From Ailanthus altissimus (taxonomy: Eukaryota; Streptophyta; Magnoliopsida; Sapindales; Simaroubaceae), in assembly GCA_946807835.1 (NCBI GenBank), contig CAMPEX010000001.1, positions 6,773,001 through 6,837,000 on the forward strand: a DNA stretch of 64,000 nucleotides, in the 5' to 3' direction. Position 1 is the first letter of the stretch. Each line of letters begins with the position of its first letter. The notes beneath the pieces are model-generated. The model had not been told where the DNA came from, ran no database searches, and saw nothing but the letters and a program-made list of their open reading frames with translations. The position numbers were made by a program, and so were the translations under genes. Of this stretch, positions 36,842 through 49,797 are shown one piece after another.

Positions 36842-37199
36842 ATCATGTCTAGTGCCGCGGCGCTCAGCCATGGGCGCCACAACGTTCAGCCCTGATGGCC
36901 TCCCCGCGTGTTTTCTTCATTTTCTTCGCCTCTTCAAGTCCAGTTTCGCTTCCCCCTTCGTGTCCCACACGTCTTAGACTTCTCCATATGTGTCCCACAC
37001 ATTCTAGACTTCTTGTGACTCTTCACTTTGGTAATTATCTTAATTCTTGTCCAACCAAGATTGTTGAATCACTAACTTTTCAACATACCTTTTCTTGATT
37101 CAAAATTTTCCAAATAAGAAGACTTCTAGATCCGATCCACACCAATACTCTATCACCTAGAGTTGAGTCCAGTGAAGTCTCTACCAAGACTTAACTTTC
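36842..37199. other. Unassigned sequence between LTR insertion and copia remnant
   Basis: The first ~50 bases resume the GC-rich leader style of the LTR-C element. The rest includes two copies of 'tgtcccacac' about 39 bases apart. It may be decayed copia or leader sequence. No gene is seen. Confidence 0.4.
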
Positions 37200-37860
37200 C
37201 CTGAGCTAATGACTGTAGTCTCCAAAGGCATTTGTGCACCTTGCATAGAGTATAGATGTGTTGCACACCTTTTCGACCCTTATCACCTCAATAAGCATGT
37301 TTGGATATCGCCTAGTGGTCTGCATTACCCCAACACCCTACGTTGGGCCACTCATGGTCATCCCAGTAAGCATATAGAGCCCCCCATATGCTTCTCACCC
37401 TCAAACCTTATAGGTCATTTCTCTACCCGTAGTTTTCCTTTACCCGCTCTAACTGAATACCCTTTCTCATCGAGCTTGCCTAGGGATATCAAGTTCCTCC
37501 TTAATTTAGGAACATGCCTTACACCATGTAAGTCCCTAGTTTCTCCACCTTGCATCCTCAGCCTTATATCACCAACTCCCATGATCTCACAAATCATGTC
37601 ATTCTTCATTAGAGCTTTACCTCTCTTGGCTTTATAGTTGGTAAACATCAATCTGTCGGGACATATATAGACACTGCACCCCGAATCTAGTATCCATTTG
37701 CCAACGTACCTTCCCCTTGAGGCTACCAATGTGTCTACAACTTCGGTATTTTCCTCAGCACCGATTGCAGCCTACCCTTCTTGACCTTTTATTTTCAGAC
37801 AATCCTTCACAAAGTGTCATTCCTTATTACAAATGAAACACTTCTTAGCCATGTTTAATG
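37200..37860 (-). pseudogene. Ty1/copia gag knuckle, protease and pre-integrase remnant
   Basis: The minus strand shows a zinc knuckle near 37850-37800 ('CFICNKE', then a stop, then 'HFVKDC'). The protease start 'GKWILDSGCSVYICPDRLMF' with its DSG active site follows, and the frame 37729-37415 continues to 'GVRHVPKLRRNLISLGKLDEKGYSV'. This is the conserved copia order knuckle, protease and gag-pre-integrase. It fades by about 37200. Plus-strand ORFs here are mirror frames. It may or may not belong to the LTR at 38340-40878. Confidence 0.85.
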
Positions 37861-37861
37861 T

Positions 37862-38022
37862 CACGGCCCGTGTTTTGTTCCACCTGGGGGAAGGCCCCAG
37901 CGTAGACTCAAGTTTGCACGCGAACGGACACCAAACGGACACCCCCAAGGAATCGAACCCGGCTCGCTGAGCTTAAATTGCCTAACGAATTCGTCCTTGT
38001 ACCACTTGAGCTGGCCTTGTTC
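37862..38022 (-). mobile_element. Probable tRNA-derived SINE
   Basis: The minus strand has an A-box-like 'agctcaagtgg' near 38010 and a good B box 'ggttcgattcc' near 37950, about 50 bases apart, like the internal RNA polymerase III promoter of tRNA-derived SINEs. About 90 bases of unrelated GC-rich tail follow. It sits between the primer site/gag start of one element and the copia knuckle. No clear target duplication or T/A tail was found. Confidence 0.5.
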
Positions 38023-38178
38023 GGCCATTTACTGCATAAACACTGGCTGGCCTTGCTCGGCCCGTGCAGGCATCTTTGGGCTTGATGACTCACGTGAAAC
38101 TCCCCCAGCTACACTGACTGAGCTATCACCAATACTCCTATCGGCACCCTCGGCTCTTCGGGTGTCAGAGGGTTCCAT
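38023..38178 (-). pseudogene. Short gag-like N-terminus of the chromovirus-type element
   Basis: An ATG at 38178 (minus) lies about 145 bases after the primer site and opens about 50 codons rich in Ser, Arg, Glu and Ala ('GADRSIGDSSVSVAGGVS', 'KMPARAEQGQP') before a stop. Disordered gag starts of this composition are common in Del/Tekay chromoviruses. The frame then meets the SINE-like block. Confidence 0.4.
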
Positions 38179-38321
38179 TTCTTATCCTATATAAGACAGA
38201 AGAGAATTCTGCAAATCAGAGTCACATCCTCTTATAAATACATATATATATATATATATTTTAATGCATCCACACGCAAAATGCTACACACATCTAGGTC
38301 TTAGGAACGCTTAAACCTGGG

Positions 38322-38332
38322 CTCTGATACCA
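38322..38332 (-). other. Primer-binding site of the 38340-40878 LTR
   Basis: The minus strand reads TGGTATCAGAG about 7 bases inside the LTR end. It shows that the LTR is the 5' LTR of a minus-strand element. Confidence 0.8.
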
Positions 38333-38339
38333 CTAAAAA

Positions 38340-40878
38340 TGTAACACCCTGCTCACTCGCCTCTCATCGAGACACAAGCTCAAGGGGTGCTACAATAGCA
38401 TCGAACAGAAACAACGATAATGATTATTCAAACTTCAAAAATATTTTATTTTTTTGTTTTATAAACATTTACAGCAAAAACTGACAAAGTCTCTCCTAAA
38501 AATTTGATTTTTACACTACCTGTAAGAAAAGAAACACTCCCAAAATTTCCATATCCATTCTTAACCAACTTCCATATTTGTCTTTCAGCAAATATTCACA
38601 ACTCATATTACAATATAAATGTATCAAACCTTTACAAAACTATTTCACATCCAGTATATTATCAAAATATATATCATATATCATGGTTTTAAAAGAGACA
38701 GTTCTGAATAAATACATATATACATACACATACACTTAATGTCTATAATATAATACACAACAGTCTATAGACAAGTAAAATATCTACCAAAAATAATTAT
38801 ATATAGAGAGAGGACGTGAGCGACTCCGAGCAACTGCAGAAAGATTTACTCTTCAATCTTTAGTGATGGCAACTCTACTACCTGCACATGGTAAATCCAA
38901 CGTGCTAAGCACAACAGCTTAGTGGGCGTACACAAAAGATGAAACAGTATAATAAAATTTTATTTCCTTTTTGCAATAAACTATATATATAAACAATGAA
39001 ATTTTGAGTAATACCAATTTTTCTCCATATATCATAATAAATCAAAATTTATCAATCAATCAATTCATTAAACCAAAACATTATTTCGATTTCTCATTTC
39101 AATTAATCAAATATATATATATATACACAAATATCATATCTATACTTAATCTAAGTAGGCGCCCAAAATAAACGCTGACACGATACCATGGATTGGCTAA
39201 TGGGCTAACAAATATCAGATAATGATCCGGCATCGGCCACTCGGTGACTACCCACCGAATCCAGAACAGATCAGAATAGATAACAGATCGAATACATAGA
39301 GTAGTATCATCGAACAAGCAAACGGCGCAGTACTATTATAATACCCTATTGGCATGCCAACTACCAATCCTTCCCTACCAATGTTTAGGTTTACTTAGGG
39401 CGTCACAATAGTATTATTATAATACATTATTTTTCTTTTAAAAAAAATATTTTAACACAAATTTATTATTATTAAACCAAATTATTATACAAATTCACAT
39501 TTATTCAATTTGTCTGATTATTCATATTTAGACACAAATATTTTTTCATTATTATAAATAGGCTCAAAATTTTTCACTATTCTCCTTTATGCCTAAAATT
39601 TTCAAAAATTTTATACATAAGCCCAAATGTTCCAAAATTTTTCATATGGGTCTAGAATATTCAAAAATACCCAATTAAGTTTCAGATTTTCCAGATTTAA
39701 CAATTCAGCCCAAAATTTTTCAATTTTCCACTTATAGGCTCATTTGTTCCAAAATTTGCCATTAGACCCCAATTTCTTCAATAAGTCATATATAAGTTCT
39801 AATTACATATTAATACACATAAAGACATAAAAATTTTAAATATTTACAATTTAGTCCAGAATTTTTCATATAAGTCCTATTTTCTCAAAATTCATATTTA
39901 TGCCCAATTTTTCTTTTCTTTTCAATTTTGATCACCAATTAATATCCAATACTCAAAATATATTTAATACATTTAGAAACAATATAATTATCAATTTAAT
40001 GCTATAATTCAACATACTCATCCATCATATTAATAAAATACATCAATATACACTAAATTTCCTAAGGTAAGAATTTAAGTTTCAAACTAATGTGTACACC
40101 AACCTTATAAGCTTAATTCCTCCACTTGATTCACATCTTCTCCTTCTCCTTCCCTTGGCTATTCTTGGCCAAGCTTTCACCTTCATGTGCCAAAATACAC
40201 AAATAATGAATAAATTTCTAATTTACCAAATTAAAAGCATAATTCACTAATTCTACATGGCTACTTAATCTATTAACCCTTAAAACTCCAAATTCATATT
40301 CAATAGAATTTTTAGCATCAACTCACCTTGAATAACACCTTATACCTTAAAATTGATCCTTGAAACTTGATGAAGAAGGCTTTAATTAAGGATTTGGAGG
40401 CTTAATTTACTAATGAAAGTATTAAGAATTGTTGAATTTAAAGGGGGATAAAAGAAAAATGGAGAGAAAATGCAAAAGGGAAGGGACGGCCAAATGTATT
40501 ACTTTCTTTAAATTTTTCAATACTATTCCCCCTTTTATAGCCTTTATTTTCTTTTCAAAAATACCCCCAACTAAACTCAAAATTACAAAAATACCATTGG
40601 TTAGAAATGGTGGCATTTGATTGGTCCAAAAATTTCAAATACTATTCATAACTAAACTAAATAAAAAATCTAGTTAAAATCTAACTAATTCTAGTAAATT
40701 CTATTTAACAATGTTGGCAAAATTCTATTGGTCCAAATGTTGGAAAAGTTGTAATAGCATGGGTTTTAATTCCATGCAAACACTTATACCATACTATACT
40801 TATTCAACCAATCAAATTCTTCCATTTCTTTTGACTAATAAATTCAATCAAAATAAATAAAAATTTTAGGGTATTACA
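38340..40878 (-). mobile_element. 5' LTR, chromovirus (Tekay-like) type
   Basis: On the plus strand it starts TGTAACACCC and ends GGGTATTACA, an imperfect inverted pair of the kind found at ends of many dicot Tekay LTRs. Length is 2,539 bp. It has internal wording like 'acaacagcttagtgggcgt' (about 38900), often seen in such LTRs. A (TA)n run lies just outside at about 38242-38260. The ORFs inside (39099-39317, 40422-40620) are not recognisable. The outer target duplication could not be paired because the other end of the element is missing. Confidence 0.75.
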
Positions 40879-42439
40879 ATATGTATAGCTCCCTTTATAA
40901 TTCATTCACTTCCAATACTTCCATAATTTCTATACTACTTTCCAAAGGTTTCTTACTATTTAAGTTATCCTTAGCTCTTGCCTTTTATTATTCATTTATA
41001 TAATAATTTTATATATTTTGGTATATAAACTCAAGTTTGTGAGAGATTTTGATATACAAAGAGTAAAAGTACGAGGAGAGTAAGTTTTCATAAGGGTTTA
41101 GAAAAAAAAAACATTAGATGATAAAATAGAGAAGATTTTACTTCAACGTATTTTTCATCATTTAAAATGTGTATATAGTGATAGTTTATCCAATAAATTT
41201 TATAAATCTATATAAAAACAAAATGAGTTTTTAGAGTAGCTTATAAGTATAAACAACTCTACTCATAAATGCTTTGTTTGGGATGATTATGAGAGATCAT
41301 GACGTGGCAAGAACTTTACTGGCTACAATGATTCTCTCCTTGATATGGCAGGTTGTATGAAGGTACGGTCTGGGCCTGAAAAGTAAATCTTAGCCTCTTT
41401 ACCTGTGAGTTTGAGAGAAGGCCCATCAAACTTTTAAGATATCCTAGAGGCTAGGAGATTTTTTGTTGCGAATTGTTATGATAGTTTTGACGTAAAGTGA
41501 ATTGTTTGGGTAAACTTGGTATCAAACTGTGAGAATGAGTTAAGCTTACATAGTGAATAACAAAGAAATACATGTGTTGAAGATGAAATAGGTATCATTT
41601 GATCAATATTGATTGGTGAAAGATATTTCTTATGCGAGGAAAGCCTCTTTAAGCCCTATAAACTTTAGCTTGGAAGGTTAGAGAATTCACCTCTTGAACC
41701 TTGTAAGTATGAATTGGTAGTGTGATTATATGGATTTTGTATTCTGAAACAGATGTAGAGCTATTGTTCTAACTAGTATTATGGTAAAATAATGAGGAAG
41801 ATGCAAATGGTTGCATGTTATGCTTGCTAAGGATGAATTAGGGCAAAAATTAGCTTTTTTTTTTTTAAGGTTTCAAGCTGTAAACTATAACGAAGAGTGA
41901 AAAGGCTTTATTTGGGCATCTCAAAGTATTTAAATAACAATGTATGGCATACAGAATGATTAAAGATAAGCTATGTTTATGAATTAATGATGGTTGATGA
42001 TAACTGATTGAGAATAATGCTGTTTACGTGTAGTACAAGACTCTTTTATATAGTTAAGATTTGTATTAGGTTAAATACTTTATTTGACACTTTATCCTCC
42101 TAAAATCGTGCTTTCTTAATGAGTTGTAATTTCCTTAAATGGGAGACATGAATTTGTTAAATAAAAAAAAATACCAATTTTATTGTGAATAAATGACCAT
42201 TAAGTAATTTAGTTACCAAATAAAATAAGAAAATTTGGTTAATTTTGTGTTTCTCTATTAGCTTTATTAATATAGAGTTACCTTTATCTTGGGTTAAGTA
42301 CCCCTCAAATGGGCCTTAACTGTAAGCTAGGCTAGAATCTAGAAGTGAATCGAAGATCTCTGTTTGATACAATAGACGCTAGAGCCTTATATAACCCTAT
42401 AATCTCACTCACACATAAATAGACCAACTTCTCTAATAA
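40879..42439. other. Spacer, nothing recognised
   Basis: AT-rich sequence without a supported ORF on either strand. It may contain decayed 3' parts of the chromovirus that follows. A short patch at 41280-41420 is less AT-rich but gives no recognisable protein. Confidence 0.45.
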
Positions 42440-42875
42440 ATATGAAACCTTATAATGTAGGAAATGAGCAGACATTGTGAGTCGTTTAACAATTACCTAA
42501 ACACTATCATGACCACTCTGAGTGGTGAAGCCCAGTAATAAATTCCATAGTGATATGCTTTCACTTTCACTCAAGAAATGAAAGTGGTTGTGATAATTTT
42601 GTTGGCCTTTGATGTTCTACTTTAATATGTTGACAAATCAAGTAGCGAGATATAAACTATACAATCTCTCTTTTCTTACTCTGTTACCAATAATGCTCCC
42701 TTATGATACAATACATCTTAATGCTACCCAGATGCATAACATAAGTTGAGCTGTGAGCTTTTTCTAAAATATACTTCTTTAACTCTGAGTTATTCGAAAC
42801 ACAAAGCCTATTACCCATAATTAATGTCTCATCAGCTCTCAACATAAAATCAGTCTGTATTCCATCCTTTACTTC
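42440..42875 (-). pseudogene. Chromovirus integrase N-terminal remnant
   Basis: The minus strand follows from RNase H into 'NRLCVSNNSELKKYILEKAHSS', then 'MHLGSIKMY', 'YLICQHIKVEHQRP' and 'ITMEFITGL'. This is the zinc-binding domain and start of the catalytic core of Ty3/gypsy integrase. It then fades at about 42440 and no 3' LTR is found. Confidence 0.75.
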
Positions 42876-43271
42876 TTACTTAAGTTTAACTAAATTAGGA
42901 TCCTGATCTTGCATCTCTGGAATCTGATCAATCAACATAGGCCTAACTTGAAAATATACTAGAAGAACTCTATACTCATCCATAGATAATTCAACCCTCA
43001 TAGATGTTAATTCAACTATCAATGGCAAATAAGTCACTTCCAGATTAGCTAAAGAGTTAGAAGACTTCCTGCTAAGTGCATCTGCTACCACATTCATCTT
43101 GCCTAGATGATAATTAATTGCACAATCATAATCCTTTATCAGCTTTAACCATCTTCATTGTCTTAGGTTTAGGTCTTTTTGTGTGAACAAGTACTTCAAA
43201 CTCTTATGATCAGTGAAGATTTAACATGTAACACCATATAAATAATATCTCTAAATCATCAAGGCAAACAC
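42876..43271 (-). pseudogene. Chromovirus RNase H C-terminal remnant
   Basis: The minus strand reads 'YYLYGVTC', 'FTDHKSLKYLFTQKDLNLR', 'DYDCAINYHLGKMNVVADALSRKSS' and on into 'SLANLEVTYLPL'. These are the standard closing motifs of chromovirus RNase H and the linker to integrase. The frame is broken upstream by the insertion of copy D. Confidence 0.85.
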
Positions 43272-45492
43272 TATTGGGGATCGATTATGCTAGGGTGTAT
43301 GCATGTGTATTAGTGTTCATCGTACAAAATACATATCATATGCATATTTAAGTACAGTGGAGTAATTAAAAATATAATAAACATAATAAATAACATATTA
43401 ATCAAATTAATATATTAAAGGGAGTTTGAAAATAAATCAAAACAAGTAACTCTTTACACGTGTATTTAAGAGTCCACCTAAAGTCCTATTCGTCGGCAAT
43501 TCTAGTCACCAACTTAGTGGACTTGGTAAGTTAGAACAACAACTTCAATTACTAGCACTGGGTCTAACATTTAAACCCTTTAAATTTATTTTTTCCTTGA
43601 TCAATACTTTGATCAATAAAATAAATTCTTATGTTGTTCCTATTGATAGCCAATACAAGAGATGTGAAAAAAAATTAATTTAAACTTTTGAAAATCAATT
43701 TTCAAAACTCAAATCTTTCTTTCTCTTTTATCTTTGGTCGGCCACTTTTGTTTTCTCAAAATAGCGACAACAAAAGCAACTCAATTGCTTTTTCTCATTC
43801 ACTCCCACGTTGCACACGCATATATATCTAACAAATAATATAATAATCATAAATATATTTATACTTAGCCAATAAAGCATATATATTATATTTTTATATT
43901 ATTAATACTTATCTACATAATATAATATTACAAAATATATATATATATACTTGGCCACCAAGTATATAGATAATATTATTATATTAAATAATAATATTAT
44001 ATACATATGCTTGCCAACTAATTATGTGTATAATATTATTATATCAAATAATATAATAGAATTATATGATAATAAGATATTTTGATTATTTAACGATTAA
44101 ATAATTAATATGTGAAATTATTATTTTATCTCTCATTAATGGTTACCAAGTATACCTTCTAATGGGTTCCATCATATTACACACTTTGGTAAACTCAACC
44201 AAAGGACCACAATATACCATGTGTCATCTTACAATTATTAAACAATAAGTTTTGACTAATTAATATAGTTAACACTTAAATACAGACATGCGCACATCCC
44301 GTGGTGATGCTAGATATTACTGGACTGAACAATTCAATTCAGTACGCTGCCCCAATGCACAATGAGTACATTCCATATCGCGGGACTCTCTAAGTCTACG
44401 CCCGATTCATCAAATGGAACCATTCCATGAGTCTGTGGACAATACCCACGCACATATCATGGATATTACAAATGAGTGCATTGTGATCTCAATTGTTAAA
44501 CCATACAAGTTAAGGTCACAACTTATATGTATAGTCATTCTGTCATCTATATCCTGGATATGCGGGGATATAGATCAACATCATCAAGTCCCCATATGCC
44601 CATCCATAAACCTATCTCTAGACAGGTATCTCACTTAATAGTATATATAAACTCTTTGCCATACTGTTCAACCCTGTGGAAACTCCTTTTCTGGGTAAAT
44701 TGCTTATATCTATAAGACTTTTCTGAGATACTATCTTGAAGCATCAGGATATATAACTACCTATGTGAGCTGATGGATTCTATATCTATTCACACCGAAC
44801 TCTATGAGCATCGGACCATACCTAGCGACACTCAGTGGTCAGACCATGAAAGGTCTCTAACATGTGTGGAACTAAAGTATGGTGGATCACTCACAGGTCC
44901 ACCGTGGTGTTCAGGTCGAAGGATCACGTATATTACTTAACTCGAGAGGATCTTCCATTGAAGACTACATAAGAAGCCTATTGGGGTCCTCGTGAGTTTA
45001 TTCAATATCCAATCCTAACTGAATACCTGTATGCTTATACAAGCTCCAAGCTCATAGTCACCTAGAAACGACCATTTATACCCTACAGATATAGACATAC
45101 ACTGATCTATATCTATATATATAGAAGGTATCCACTGATAGACCTGCATCGATGGAAATAAATCAGGAACATATTTTTAGAACATATTTGCCTAATGACA
45201 TTTCCTAGCACTTAATTCCAACTCTTACAACAATGTCATTACTAGTATATTCTGAGGTTTTTGTCCCGTTACAGATAAGGTTCCAACTTTTAGAATATCT
45301 GCTAACTCTTAGTACTGGTCTAAGCTCCTTAAACCTAATTTAAACTCCTTCAGATCGTACAAAGTTTGTAATATAATAAGCATTAAACTATAAATTAAAA
45401 GATAATTAGCGATTTAATAAACTGTACATTGTATAGATTTTAAATATTTATACAAATCTGGGATGACACGTAAGTACAACCCTAATAAACAC
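43267..45492 (-). mobile_element. Solo LTR, copy D of the 2.2-kb LTR family
   Basis: The element covers 43272-45487 (2,216 bp). Read on the minus strand it starts TATTAGGG and ends CCCCAATA, a good inverted pair. AACAC flanks it on both sides (43267-43271 and 45488-45492). It splits the RNase H of the chromovirus, and the domain order is restored by joining the flanks. It shares the family core with A, B and C in reverse orientation ('gaccataccta' near 44815). Confidence 0.9.
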
Positions 45493-46480
45493 TACTGCTA
45501 CCAATTTTAAATCATAGGTTGGATAATTTAACTCATGCTTCTTAAGTTATCTAGAAACATAGGCTATCACACTCCCTTACTGCATCAACATACAACCCAA
45601 TCCCTATCTAGAAGCATTACTATAAATTTTAAATCATTCAGTGCCAAATGGAAGTGTGAGAATAGGAGCTGAAGTCAATCTCTCTTTAAGTTCTTAGAAA
45701 CTACCTTCACATTTATCAGTCCACTAAACTTTACATTCTTTCTAGTCAACTTGGTAAATGGTGTAGCAATTTAAGAGACATCTTTAAAAAACCTCTGATA
45801 ATAACCTGTTAGACCGAGAAACTTCTAACTTCTGTCACACTAGCTGATCATTCCCAATTTACCACAGCTACAATTTCTTAAGCATCCACATAAATTCCAT
45901 CATCTAAGATCACATGGCTTAAAAATATAACTTTATCTAGCAAGAACTGACATGTACCAAACTTAATATATAACTATTTATTCCTTAAAGTTTATAGCAT
46001 TATCCTCAAATCCTCTGCATACTCCGTGATGAATAAATAAGGATGTCATCAATAAATACTATAACAAATTGATCAAGATATGAATGAAATACCTTATTCA
46101 TAAGGTCCATGAATGCAGCTGGAGCATTAGTCAACCCAAATGGCTTTACTAAAAACTCATAGTGCCCATATCAAATTATGAAGGCAGTCTTAGACACATT
46201 AATATCTCTGATCTTCAACTAATGATATCCTGATCGCAAATCAATCTTTGAGAAAAAATTTGCACCTTGTAACTGATCAAATAAAACATCAATGGGAGGA
46301 AGTGGGTACTTGTTACATATAGTGAATTTATTCAGCTCCTGTTAACTACTAAATATCTTGTATGAGATATCTCTCCTCTAGATGCTCTAGTACTTCTAGA
46401 TCCACCAACTTACCAACTCTGACCCTGTTTCAGATTTAATGACTTAGCTCTGCATGTCTCTAACAGGCTTCTCTTAACTC
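45493..46480 (-). pseudogene. Chromovirus reverse transcriptase and RNase H start, remnant
   Basis: The minus strand gives '[21 protein letters not shown]', 'KIDLRSGYH', '[20 protein letters not shown]' and the active site '[13 protein letters not shown]' near 46060-46025, with both aspartates kept. After the thumb comes 'LKKHELNYPTYDLKLVAVVF' of RNase H, running into the copy D insertion. There are stops throughout. Confidence 0.85.
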
Positions 46481-47160
46481 TTATTGCAACCTTTACTAAC
46501 TAACTGAAATTACAGTGTCCCATAATTGTAACTGCTGTTTTGATATTACCTCTACGGCCTATTTAAATCTTTTACATTTATCCTTTTTATTTTGCACTGC
46601 ATATGAAGCGAATCTCGATAACTCTATAAATTAATTCTCGTACTCCTCCACTATCATCGATCCCTATTCTAACTAAAAACTTTATTCACTTGGATGTCGT
46701 GATAAACCATATGAAAGAATTTTTGTGTGAAAAATTCTCTGCCCCCAAACTGCGTACACGCTCTATTATTCTCTCTCATGGATTACCTTTGTGTTTGCCT
46801 CTCCACTTCAACTATAACTAACTGGGCCAGTTTATCTATGGATTGTTCTAAAGTGGGTCTATCAGGCTGTCCCTAGATAAGCTGTATCACAGGCTATGGC
46901 ATTAGCTAAAGGTGCATCCCTTATACAATAGGATTTGACTGGGTTTAAGGTACGAGTATAGAGGGAATTAACTCAGCTACTTACTCTTTAATAGGTTCCT
47001 CTATTCTTTTTTGGTATCAAAGGAGATTCCAGTTCAGCCACATATTTTGTGCAAGGTCAACCATGTGGACGCGTGATAAAAATTTATAAAATGCAACAAA
47101 TCATTAATGACATCTTTAACATGCATGCATTATATACTAGTTTATAGAATCTAAAACCAT
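46481..47160 (-). pseudogene. Chromovirus gag remnant
   Basis: The minus strand contains weak gag wording ('EQSIDKLAQLV', then 'REFFTQKFFHMVYHDIQ' and a Trp-Arg-rich run) between primer site and RT. The zinc knuckle is not recognisable. Identification depends mainly on position between the 5' LTR and RT. Confidence 0.45.
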
Positions 47161-47161
47161 A

Positions 47162-47172
47162 CTTTGATACCA
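47162..47172 (-). other. Primer-binding site of the E-LTR chromovirus
   Basis: The minus strand reads TGGTATCAAAG 3 bases inside the LTR, a Met-tRNA primer site with one change. Confidence 0.7.
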
Positions 47173-47175
47173 AAT

Positions 47176-48153
47176 TGATAGGACTCAACCCGAGACCTCA
47201 TTGGAAGTCGAGGTGGATCTTGTAATAAAATAGAGTTAACATGCTTATGCTTATTACATCTAATAAAATAAGGCTATATATCCCAACAAAGAGTATACAT
47301 GTGCACAAATATATGTAAAGATATACAAATGATACAGAATATGACAATCATTAAGCTATACATGTAATGGCCAGATCTCCAATGTAAAGTATAAATCACA
47401 CTGCACGACGTTCTTATGATAACTTGAAAAAATTAGAAAAAATAGGAAAAAGAGTGAGCTTGTGGCTCAGTGGGTGGACATATTTTTAAAAATATTATAT
47501 ACTTCAAAAGTACATATATATATATTAATAATAACTTCTTTTAAAAGAATATAGTGAAGAATAATACTAACATACATATAAATCTGAATCATAAAAGTCC
47601 ATAAAATAGTATTCTAAATAAACATGAATCATGTACAGATATTGTAAATTATCATAAAATTTATTCTGAAACTGAATATATGTAACATAATTCTAGAGAT
47701 ATATACTATATACATACTAAAAATCACATCCAACTTGTACTCGAGGAAAACGTGATATCACATGGTAGAGTAACTAACGCATAGATAAAGCGGAAAAAAG
47801 TGTTCTCACCCAACAGAATATTGCATCGCTCAGGCAGAACAAATAAACTAGTTTAACGCATACGCAGAATAACTACACGGGTACGCATATGGTGGTTTAA
47901 AAATTACTACTACGTAATATCATGAAAGTTTAATTATTCTAAAATAAATATTTTTGTACTGAACGTAATTAGAAACTATATTATAATAAATCTAAAATAT
48001 TTTTGAATTACTAAATAGTATAAATAATAAATAAATCTGATAACATATAATTAAAATATAAACTATTGTATTACAAGCATATAAAATATATATATTTATT
48101 CACTCACAAAAGTGCGTTAATCATGAGCTAGTTTTGAATCTTGAAGTCTATCA
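47176..48153 (-). mobile_element. 5' LTR (E) of the chromovirus
   Basis: On the plus strand it starts TGATAGGAC and ends GTCTATCA, close to an inverted pair. Length is 978 bp. The primer site and gag/pol lie on its left in minus orientation, so it is the 5' LTR of the element holding RT, RNase H and integrase. 'gtggctcagtgggtgg' near 47460 is wording often seen in Tekay-type LTRs. Confidence 0.65.
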
Positions 48154-48880
48154 ACTATTGGTATTCCTCCTATAATATATATTGTAAAAATATATCATTA
48201 ATACCGATATGTATTATAAATACTAAAACATAAATATTGTAACATTGTAAAACTATTACCCACTAAATTATTGAATATAAATTTAACTATCCAAACTTAT
48301 TTTTTATAACTTTCCTTTTATTCCCTTCTTTTTTTTTTTTTTTTTGCACTCTTTCTATTCTTTTTTTTCCTTCTCTCTCGGTTTTTCTTTCTTTCCTTTT
48401 TTTTTTCTCTCGATTCTTTCCTCAATTGATTTGTTTCTCCTCAACTTGAAATAGCAAATGAAGCAATTGCTTCAATTTATAGCAAACTTTGCAGCCAATG
48501 AAACTAATCACAATGAGCCGCATGCATAGTCGAACAAGTGCAACATAAAGCAGCCATCTACTTGTCATGTTTTGTTGGCACAAAAGAAATTAAATGGCTT
48601 ACTTTTCAACATGAAACAGGAGACATGTGCTACTGTTACCCTTAAGATGAAAGAAAAAAAAAAACAAAAGACTAAATGCCTAATATTAGAGGCACGTGTA
48701 CTACACCAAGTAAGTTTTCATGTTTGGACTAGTGTAGAAAGATTCTGTACTACGTTAGCCTAAGCATAAAAGTCTACCTGAGCTATGATCTAGCATGGTT
48801 TAGACCATTTTTTATTTTTTTAAATATTTTTTAAAAATAAAATAAAATATGAAAAAGGTTGTTACGCTGGTAGCAACTTT
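48154..48880. repeat. Spacer with pyrimidine-rich tract
   Basis: A T/C-rich low-complexity run occupies about 48315-48420. The rest has no recognised gene. The ORF at 48572-48763 ends in a lysine-rich stretch and matches nothing I know. Confidence 0.5.
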
Positions 48881-49460
48881 TTATATTAGTTTATTCATTT
48901 TTTCTAATTTCTACCGTTGTTCAACGGTCATTATAAAAGGCATCCCACCACATCTTCTCACACTCAATTCAATTCATTCTCTCTACACTTTTCACTCTCA
49001 ATCTCTCCAACTCTTTTAACTTAACTCAAATTCTTTTCTAAATTAATTCTCACTTTAAAAATTATATTTTCTCAAATTATTTATTTATCTAATATAAATT
49101 ATAACCATAACACAATTTCAAATTTTCAATCCAATATAAATTATAAATTTAATTTTTATTACAATTAAATAATTACAATTAATTTTTTTAATATTTTGTA
49201 AAAAAAATATAATTATAAATATTAAAAAAATTATTCAAAATATAATAAAATAAAATACTTAATTTTATTTTTAAAAAAGTATAACCTACGGGCTGTGCTA
49301 TACTGAGCTCGTAATGAGCTCGTGTTAGGCATGACCTATCATAAACTTGTGTCGACATGTGACCCATGATGAGCCTATGCCAACATGACACTGGGTATAC
49401 ATCGTGGCCAAGCACGAAACAACTAGATGGGTCGTGCCATATTGAATCGTGCCATCTTAA
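48881..49460 (+). mobile_element. hAT-like transposon debris
   Basis: Around 48915-48990 there is 'accgttgttcaacggtc', 'ttataaaaggc' and a pyrimidine-rich leader, the usual promoter wording of plant Ac-like elements. At 49280-49460 short motifs such as 'gggctgtgc', 'ggtcgtgcc' and 'gccaagcacg' recur, like hAT subterminal repeats. No transposase is left. The minus ORF 49188-49415 reads the repeats. Confidence 0.4.
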
Positions 49461-49797
49461 TTTATTCTTTTATGGTGATATTTTCATCCCATTTGTTAAT
49501 ATACACACTATCAAAAAATTTAAAAACTATAAATAAACTTCAATTGTTCTTAAAATGCACGTATTTTATTTAAGATTTATAATTTATTCTTTTAGACACC
49601 TTTTATATTATATTTACTTCTTCATTTTTTAAGGAACATCTTCCAAAGAGAATTGCTGCCTTATAAAAAATATATAATTTAATTTTTTTTCTTTAAATAA
49701 TTTTTATGCATATCTTTTCAGTCCAATAATTAAAGTATCTTATATATTAAAATATATATTTAGACTTAGGAAAGAGTACAAGATGTATACAAAAAAA

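Noticed and set aside
37209..37637. 142-residue plus-strand ORF
   Set aside because: It lies opposite the clear copia protease frame on the minus strand.
37940..38020. Functional tRNA gene
   Set aside because: A and B boxes are present but no cloverleaf or acceptor stem can be drawn, so SINE is preferred.
37908..38194. ORFs on both strands over the SINE-like block
   Set aside because: Likely noise from a GC-richer non-coding repeat; the A and B boxes explain the sequence better.
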